NCBI GenBank assembly: GCA_029582265.1
Contig: CM055828.1
Location: 16,007,430 to 16,071,429 of the forward strand
DNA from: Zoroaster sp. YZ-2022
Taxonomy: Eukaryota; Echinodermata; Asteroidea; Forcipulatida; Zoroasteridae
Length of the DNA: 64,000 nucleotides
Reading direction: 5' to 3'
Below the pieces are notes generated by a model. That model worked only from the letters and a program-made list of their open reading frames with translations, searched no databases and had not been told where the DNA came from. This document shows positions 56,404-64,000 of this stretch, one piece after another (positions within the stretch are counted from its first letter, which is position 1; each line of letters starts with the position of its first letter). The position numbers and the translations under genes are program-made.

Positions 56404-57529
56404 AACATGGCTACTGAGTCAAATAGCTTTGTAATAACAGCATTTGGGTAATTTCTTATTATCTTTCATTATTATAGAGTTTTTAAGTGTCAGATGCATG
56501 ACCCCTGTGTAATAACACATATAAATCATGTTGCTGTACAAGGCATCTAAGTAAGAAATGTAAGGTTGGTCTGTCAGATCAGAGAAAGACAGGGCTTTCT
56601 TCAGCACCGAATTACAATTGATAGTGATTGAGTGGATTGCCGTTATAATGTTAGAACAGAGGACCAGCCCGTTATAATACTTGGGTGCGGACGGCCAGAA
56701 AAAGTAACCTCAAATTCCGAACCTCAAACTGACGGCAGTGCTTGCAAAAATTGCATCCAAAATATGCAATGAAATCGGTAAACAAGAATCATCAGACGGG
56801 CAGTCCCGCCGGCAGCCCTCCAACAACTTTGAAACCAGATGTTGTGGGGCCAGGCCGACCCTGTAGTTCATGGCAAGAGCCCATCCCCGCCACATTTGTT
56901 GCTATGGTTAGCAGGAGAGAACCCGCGACAAGATAACCAAGCAATAATCCCCGGATGTTTTGAACGTTTGGTCTATTCCCTTGTTGACCCGAAAATAGGT
57001 CTAACAGGTCTAATTCGCGTAAGAGGCAAATCTCACCATCTATACTAGTACATAGGAGGAGCGTAGACATGACTGTCATGATGCAGTCTGCCATGGGGTG
57101 CCCCTACTTTGCCTTACCATCAGAGTAGAACTTAAAGGGGCAGTATCGTCACGATGGGAGCACAATTTCAACAAGGCATGGAATCGGTGTCCTAGTTTAC
57201 GATGAACACATTGACTGAAAATTTACTGAAAATATACTGGCTCATTTATGTAGCAGCAAGGGTAATATGACCTTATAATGTATTATTTTCAGTCAATGAG
57301 TTAATCTAAAACTAGCACTCCAATTCCATGCCCTATTTGATTATGACGATATTGTCCTTTTATCCTTCCGATTGGTTATAATAATAACACTTAGTAACAA
57401 AATAAACAAAATATTGTTTGATGTAATACATTCATTATACTTAATTAATCAACAGAAAACATCTGGATAATTTATACACTAAAAAACAGTGGAATTATGA
57501 ATGTAAAACAATAAAAGGAAATAACTACA

Positions 57530-57895
57530 ATTTTGAAATGCTCATGCTCTATCCCCTTCAATATTTGAAGAATATCCTTGGCAGTTGTAAATTTGTATCT
57601 TAAAAAGATTTACTTTTTTTTTAAGAAATCCATTTTTCCGAAACAACTCGAATAGTTAGGGAAATATCCTTGGCAGTTTCAAATAAATAAGAGAAAAAAA
57701 AAAGAAAAAAAAAGAAAAAAAATAATAAAAAAAAAAAAATAAAATAAAATAATGGATGGTTTATGAGAAAGCAGAGATTTACCCGCAAATGGGAAATATT
57801 CAAGCTGGAATAACTTTAAGACATAATAACGTGACAGACACTCTATAAATAGTGGTTAACATTGTGGGTGCGTAAATAAAGAATGTTTTATAAAG
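57530..57895. repeat. Dispersed ~0.22-kb repeat, paralogue of 6255-6600
   Basis: Same phrases, with different lengths of the A-rich tracts inside. Confidence 0.7.
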
Positions 57896-58756
57896 AAAAT
57901 GAGAAAAAATATTTTGTTAAGACCATTCGCCCGTGTTTTGGGGTATTTTAACTTAAGTGTCCAAACATTGTCTTTTTTCTCTCTCTATGAAGAAGGTTAC
58001 TTTATTGCTGCGAAACTCAAGTTTCATGACATCAAAATAAATGTTTACCCCCCCCCCCCCCCGCCATGTTCCAATAGTTGAACATCTGCGGCAGTTTATA
58101 CTGAGATTCAATAAAACACATGTTAACCACTTATGTATTTTGGCCGCAGTTCAAACCTTTTTATTGACATATTTAAATGATTGTTCATACCGGATGATGA
58201 TTTCACTGGGTATACCATTGTTATTTTAGATTATTTATCTCATAATGTGACTAGCAGTTTTAGCAAATATGTATATATATATATATATATATATAATAAT
58301 TATATGGTCGATACGACCCCAGAGATCTAAGTGAGCCCCAAATCCTACTCAAGATTAACCAGACTCAAGTGGGATAGACGGGCCTGACTTCCAACACAGG
58401 GTCGATCAGATCCAAGTGGTGGTAAACAAACCCATACCATCCTCGGTATCCTCTCGACCCCAACTCCCTCGGGTTGATCGAACCCCACTGGGCTAAGCAG
58501 TCCAAGGAGAAACATATATATTAGTTCCAGGTTCAACTAATCTTAAATATTATGTAGCCCACAATCAGTCTTCTAAAATATATATCCATGTGTTTAACAA
58601 AAACAAAATACATAAACTTACAAGAATATTAAATTAATTTGCCACATTCCACCTTGACACATTGTTATATATACACACAAACTGTATGTGGAGATAATCC
58701 GTGCGTGACCGCGTGTTGACCCCAAAGGGGCGGGATTATGTTTACGGGTTATGAAT

Positions 58757-58849
58757 AGAACGTTCTGGAAGTTTCTTTTGGAAAATGATGTAATTAACAG
58801 AAATTTCTAGAAGTGAAGTGAAGAAGAAATCTCTGGTATTTTCTAGAAG
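58757..58849 (+). promoter_or_regulatory. Cluster of heat-shock elements in the solo LTR
   Basis: GAAcgTTCtgGAAgtTTC (58758-58775) is a perfect four-unit alternating HSE. GAAatTTCtaGAA (58800-58812) is a perfect three-unit site, followed by another GAA at +2. TTCtaGAA lies at 58841-58848. All lie 12-105 bp upstream of the TATA box. HSF binding is established for this pattern; activity here is inferred. Confidence 0.75.
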
Positions 58850-58859
58850 GGATTAAAAA

Positions 58860-58868
58860 CTATAAATA
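58860..58868 (+). promoter_or_regulatory. TATA box of the solo LTR
   Basis: CTATAAATA, 12 bp after the last HSE. A start site near 58890 would be expected. Confidence 0.75.
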
Positions 58869-60624
58869 CGGGCTGGTAGAGGATTTTAGGCAGCACTTGA
58901 GCAAACCAAGACTTCGGTAAACAGGACTTGATGAGACTATATCGATACTTCAGTGTACACCCACGAGGACCTGTGATGTCGCTTACGACTCGTCTGTGGA
59001 GTGTTTTGAGAAAGGTCGTCTTGACCGAGTGAAGTGTCTGAGAGCTGAATTTAATTCCGGAAGAGACATTTTTGTGAACTAAATCTACAGTTCAGTATTT
59101 TGGGGATTTCTTCTTTCCCATATTTTGTCACGGTAGTCGACTTGCGTCCCCGTGGTTTCGTCTATTTCCGGCCGTTTGTTGGAGGTGAATTCGCCCCACG
59201 TCCAGCTCTATTTACACCGTGTCAGAGAACTGGTTTTGGTGTTGTTTTCGCTGGCGCCTGCTCAGTCCTCGCCCGTAAGATCTTCTTCTTTAGTATAAGA
59301 TCTTTTCTTAATGTACACTTGTTTACCCTAATCATTGTACGCTTGTTAAACCCATCGATATTTGAAGCAGTTGATATTTTCATTATTAAATCACTTTCTT
59401 TGTTCTTTATATCAGTGTGACCTTGTTTGATTTCTTTGTTGCATCTGAGAAAATTCAGGCTTTTTGAGTAATTTGCATTCACCTATAGTTTGAAGATTTT
59501 CGGATCGTAACAACATACAGTCTGAAAATAACTCCGTGGTACATCATGACGTCATTTGCCTATACATATTGATAATATGTACAGCACCTGCGGTTCTACT
59601 ATACTCGACATTCAATCTTATTAAAATTCTACATCCAATAAGATATGCGGAGTATTGATATAGAATGCATTAAATGTGTAACCTCAGTCTCAATACAAGA
59701 AATGCAATTGGCAGTCACATTCCCGCCAAATAAGTTACGACAACAGAGACTGTATGCATTTTACCAAATTGGCACGAAATCATTATTCGCAGGGGATATA
59801 TAAGTGCACTCTGAAATAGGTCAATCCGACACCATTGAAACCAGTTGGTGGAGCGCGATGGTTTCAATCTAGATTTGTGCACTGCGTAAACGCACATCTA
59901 TTGAGAGACAATTTAACCTTTACATTTAAATCCTGAAGCATGTCACTGAGCTCTGCCCAACTCTGCACGTTCCAGTAATCAACTGACGCTACAATACTCA
60001 ACGGCTGTTTCGCCCATTGGACAACTGAATCCTCAATAATACAAACAGTACATCTATTTTAAAAGGCAAGGATTCTTGTTTTAGACAAAACAGAACAAGT
60101 CTCTGGTTCCTCCAACCCACGCGGCAGAATTTGTATTGTTTTGTTTGCAGAAAAAATTGGTGAATTGATTGGAAGTCTGCGGCCTCTATTAACCACCATG
60201 TGTATGGGAAATTTGGTCTGGTTCCATTAACCGCGTCTACATTTTATTTATTATTTATTTATTTTTTATTATTTTGTTGTTGCTTAATTAAGGGTCAGAT
60301 GGATGCCCATTATGTAATAACTTAATGCACACTCTGTAAACGCGCACCCCGGTATGGGGCGAATTGTAGGGACACAACCGCACCGGAACACCAGCGATCC
60401 ATACGCTGAATCTGTGCGTTCAGTCATCCAGACCGCCCTCGTCCCCCAAGTCTTTCGTGCAGTTTTGTTTTACCTCGTACCCAATGTTCTCTCGACCTGG
60501 ATTCAAATTTTTGGATACTGTGTAAAAGAAGTGATAGTCTGATACCAGTACAAATAATATCGTGTGCTGCACAGGGAAGGCTGGGACTAGGCCATCCAAT
60601 TTATTTTATTATTATTTCAGTAAA

Positions 60625-60800
60625 ATAGCTATTAAATCCAAACATTGAAGAATATTATTGCCAATTTATAGTAATATTTCATACATGAGGTATTTTAGGA
60701 AAACAAATCGAAAGTCTCGCATTTTAAATCAGCAAATGGAAAATATTCACGCTGTTATGACGATTAGTCAAAATAAACGTGACATAAACTAAAAAAAAAA
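60625..60800. repeat. Dispersed ~0.22-kb repeat, paralogue of 8430-8600
   Basis: Same ordered phrases as copy 1, with small indels. Confidence 0.65.
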
Positions 60801-61936
60801 TTACAGTCCGGCAAATAAACCTCGAATTCTTTTACAGTACCTTGCACTGAGGGATATACAATTCTTTTTTGCAGAATATTATTTACAAAGAAAAACAACT
60901 GCTTAGATTTTCAGGTTACCAGCCAAACGTCCACATAAAATGTATGCATTCCCGCTGGTAGTCTGTTTAAATTGCTTAGCAAAATTCTCTGCTTAGCAGC
61001 TTTATGAAATTATTCCCTGACTTTACTTTATTAGAAAATGATTGATGACATAATTGTCACCATTCAGCATTTTGAAATATAAGCAAACATTTACTCCACT
61101 TTTTGATTTCAGAAATAAGATCAATTTCAAAAACACTTGGTAGCGTACTCATTTCTTGTACAAATTATAAATGATTAAAATATCTTTAAAAACATTTTAG
61201 CATCTGATATAAAACTAGTTATTATACCAAAAAATTGAAATTGAAATAAAAATTGAAAGTAAAATTATTTAAATTCAATAATCTCTAAGAACTGCCCTAT
61301 TTTGGAAAGAGCCTAAAAATGTTAATGACACTTAAGAGTGGTTCTATTTTCTCATATGCATGTTATGTAATACATGTATATATAGGGAACACGCACAGGT
61401 AAACACTGTCAAACACGTGTCTATCTTTCGAATTTGCGTGTGTGATGGAGCACTGGTTTTTTCTTTGTCACTGTTAACATCTAGTAAAAGGGTAAATAAC
61501 ATAATTTCATAATATGTCAACGTCAAAGCTGACGTGTTTTATAGTTCCTTTTCCTTAACTTCCACAAAGGGGAATTGTTTTTTGTATGGACAGTTATATT
61601 TCAAGGACAAAATATGATGACAGATAGATAGCTGCAGTAGCGTCGGTATAAATTCTTCATTTGCAACAAAGTAGGTATTTTGGATTTAGGGGAAAGTTTG
61701 TTTGCTGTGTGGTCCCATAAGAAAACGCTTAAAATTTCAAATGTGTTATTCTGCACAATGTCCTGCTAAGATATCCTTTATAAACTATGCATAGGTATCA
61801 TGATTACAAGAAAAACAAGTAGTTTTCGCCAAAAAAGTGAACATCGGTGGAATGGGGGGGGGGGTACGCACACTTCGAACCACCCCCACTGACTCGATGA
61901 AGAATCATTTAGTTGCCTCGTTAGTCGCCTCTATAT

Positions 61937-64000
61937 GTTTTTAGTGAGTTCCATTATTACTCGACATGGGGAGTTGGAAGGATGGGTTGTAAGATATATA
62001 TAGGGAGAGGATTAATTAATGTTTAGTGAGTTCCATTATTACTCGACATGGGGAGTTGGAAGGATGGGTTGTAAGATATATATAGGGAGAGGATTAATTA
62101 ATGTTTAGTGAGTTCCATTATTACTCGACATGGGGTGTTGGAAGGATGGGTTGTAAGATATATATAGGGAGAGGATTAATTAATGTTTAGTGAGTTCCAT
62201 TATAACTCGACATGGGGAGTTGGAAGGATGGATTGTAAGATATATATAGGGAGAGGATTAATTAATGTTTAGTGAGTTCCATTATTACTCGACATGGGGA
62301 GTTGGAAGGATGGGTTGTAAGATATATATAGGGAGAGGATTAATTAATGTTTAGTGAGTTCCATTATTACACGACATGGGGAGTTTGAAGGATGGGTTGT
62401 AAGATATATATAGGGAGAGGATTAATTAATATTTAGTGAGTTCCATTATAACTCGACATAGGGAGTTGGAAGGATGGGTTGTAAGATATATATAGGGAGA
62501 GGATTAATTAATGTTTAGTGAGTTCCATTATAACTCGACATGGGGAGTTGGAAGGATGGATTGTAAGATATATATAGGGAGAGGATTAATTAATGTTTAG
62601 TGAGTTCCATTATTACTCGACATGGGGAGTTGGAAGGATGGGTTGTAAGATATATATAGGGAGAGGATTAATTAATGTTTAGTGAGTTCCATTATAACTC
62701 GACATAGGGAGTTGGAAGGATGGGTTGTAAGATATATATAGGGAGAGGATTAATTAATGTTTAGTGAGTTCCATTATAACTCGACATGGGGAGTTGGAAG
62801 GATGGATTGTAAGATATATATAGGGAGAGGATTAATTAATGTTTAGTGAGTTCCATTATTACTCGACATGGGGAGTTGGAAGGATGGGTTGTAAGATATA
62901 TATAGGGAGAGGATTAATTAATGTTTAGTGAGTTCCATTATTACACGACATGGGGAGTTTGAAGGATGGGTTGTAAGATATATATAGGGAGAGGATTAAT
63001 TAATATTTAGTGAGTTCCATTATAACTCGACATAGGGAGTTGGAAGGATGGGTTGTAAGATATATATAGGGAGAGGATTAATTAATGTTTAGTGAGTTCC
63101 ATTATAACTCGACATGGGGAGTTGGAAGGATGGATTGTAAGATATATATAGGGAGAGGATTAATTAATGTTTAGTGAGTTCCATTATTACTCGACATGGG
63201 GAGTTGGAAGGATGGGTTGTAAGATATATATAGGGAGAGGATTAATTAATGTTTAGTGAGTTCCATTATAACTCGACATAGGGAGTTGGAAGGATGGGTT
63301 GTAAGATATATATAGGGAGAGGATTAATTAATGTTTAGTGAGTTCCATTATAACTCGACATAGGGAGTTGGAAGGATGGGTTGTAAGATATATATAGGGA
63401 GAGGATTAATTAATGTTTAGTGAGTTCCATTATAACTCGACATGGGGAGTTGGAAGGATGGGTTGTAAGATATATATAGGGAGAGGATTAATTAATGTTT
63501 AGTGAGTTCCATTATAACTCGACATAGGGAGTTGGAAGGATGGGTTGTAAGATATATATAGGGAGAGGATTAATTAATGTTTAGTGAGTTCCATTATTAC
63601 ACGACATGGGGAGTTTGAAGGATGGGTTGTAAGATATATATAGGGAGAGGATTAATTAATGTTTAGTGAGTTCCATTATAACTCGACATAGGGAGTTGGA
63701 AGGATGGGTTGTAAGATATATATAGGGAGAGGATTAATTAATGTTTACTGAGTTCCATTATAACTCGACATGGGGAGTTGGAAGGATGGATTGTAAGATA
63801 TATATAGGGAGAGGATTAATTAATGTTTAGTGAGTTCCATTATTACTCGACATGGGGAGTTGGAAGGATGGGTTGTAAGATATATATAGGGAGAGGATTA
63901 ATTAATGTTTAGTGAGTTCCATTATTACACGACATGGGGAGTTTGAAGGATGGGTTGTAAGATATATATAGGGAGAGGATTAATTAATGTTTAGTGAGTT
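61937..64000. repeat. 82-bp satellite array B, runs off the window
   Basis: About 25 units of the same 82-bp satellite as 9701-12385. Variant units recur in order: the ATTACACGAC + AGTTTG unit followed by an AATATTTAGTG + ATAGGG unit appears at about 62360 and 62935, 574 bp (seven units) apart. This suggests higher-order organisation. Confidence 0.97.

Larger units (their letters stand above)
58663..59512 (+). mobile_element. 850-bp solo LTR private to copy 2
   Basis: Begins TGTTATATATACACAC and ends GATCGTAACA (TGTTA...TAACA inverted termini). ACAT flanks both sides (58659-58662, 59513-59516). Copy 1 has the empty site TTGACACATACAGTCTG (7297-7313). No internal region, so it is a solo LTR left by recombination. 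U3 carries heat-shock-type sites and a TATA box. The parent family is not identified; the 4-bp duplication fits Gypsy or BEL. Confidence 0.92.
53805..61930. repeat. Large segmental duplication, copy 2
   Basis: Collinear with 1792-9700. Private insertions: a SINE (56051), a solo LTR (58663), and extra sequence at 55917-56035, 55265-55312 and 58050-58125 (insertion or loss in copy 1). No conserved coding frame is apparent between the copies. Confidence 0.93.

Noticed and set aside
58663..59512. Host heat-shock gene promoter
   Set aside because: The HSE/TATA segment lies within an inserted block with TG...CA ends and ACAT duplications, absent from copy 1. It therefore belongs to a solo LTR.

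Overview
This is animal nuclear DNA, AT-rich and built almost entirely of repeats. There are no operons, ribosome-binding sites or long host ORFs. It contains satellites, tRNA-derived SINEs, non-LTR and LTR retrotransposons, DIRS-like fragments, many short inverted-repeat DNA transposons, and one short exon with consensus splice sites. A Gmr1-type Gypsy relic (integrase before reverse transcriptase), a Mag-type Gypsy element and SINEs with a leader resembling fish V-SINEs together suggest a marine invertebrate deuterostome (echinoderm, hemichordate or cephalochordate). The species cannot be fixed from the sequence.

Layout. 1-1.8 kb: 146-bp minisatellite end, a 61-bp tandem repeat and SINEs. 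1.8-9.65 kb: first copy of a large segmental duplication, holding a DIRS-like RT relic. 9.7-12.4 kb: 82-bp satellite. 12.4-18.8 kb: mostly non-coding, with a fold-back element (13.9-14.5 kb) and a TAA-flanked DNA element with a small ORF (16.2-17.5 kb). 18.87-24.14 kb: a 5.27-kb element with CACAGTG termini and a 5-bp target duplication (Transib/RAG-like signature), itself filled with nested elements. 24.2-30.1 kb: diverged ~0.22-kb repeats, then a wrecked Gmr1-like Gypsy element. 30.7-36.5 kb: a nearly complete Mag-type Gypsy element with 101-bp LTRs, whose pol is split by a MITE. 36.5-41.3 kb: non-coding. 41.3-41.4 kb: an LDL-receptor class A exon. 41.6-48.7 kb: an old, rearranged paralogue of segments seen elsewhere in the window, ending in a second Gmr1-like copy carrying a nested MITE, LINE and SINE. 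49.8-53.7 kb: the 146-bp minisatellite split by a roughly full-length CR1/L2-group LINE (minus strand). 53.75-61.9 kb: second copy of the large duplication, with a private SINE and a private 850-bp solo LTR carrying heat-shock-element arrays. 61.9-64 kb: 82-bp satellite again, running off the window.

The only good evidence for a host gene is the 111-bp phase 1-1 LDLa exon at 41296-41406 (plus strand). Everything else reads as repeats in several layers. Because several loci occur in two copies, insertions can be read against empty sites inside the window. These comparisons support the boundaries of the solo LTR, one SINE, one small retroposed insert and the MITE in the Gmr1-like LTR. The points most worth a second look are the CACAGTG/5-bp-TSD element, the heat-shock-type solo LTR, the TWA-target inverted-repeat families (one carrying an ORF), and the layered duplications.
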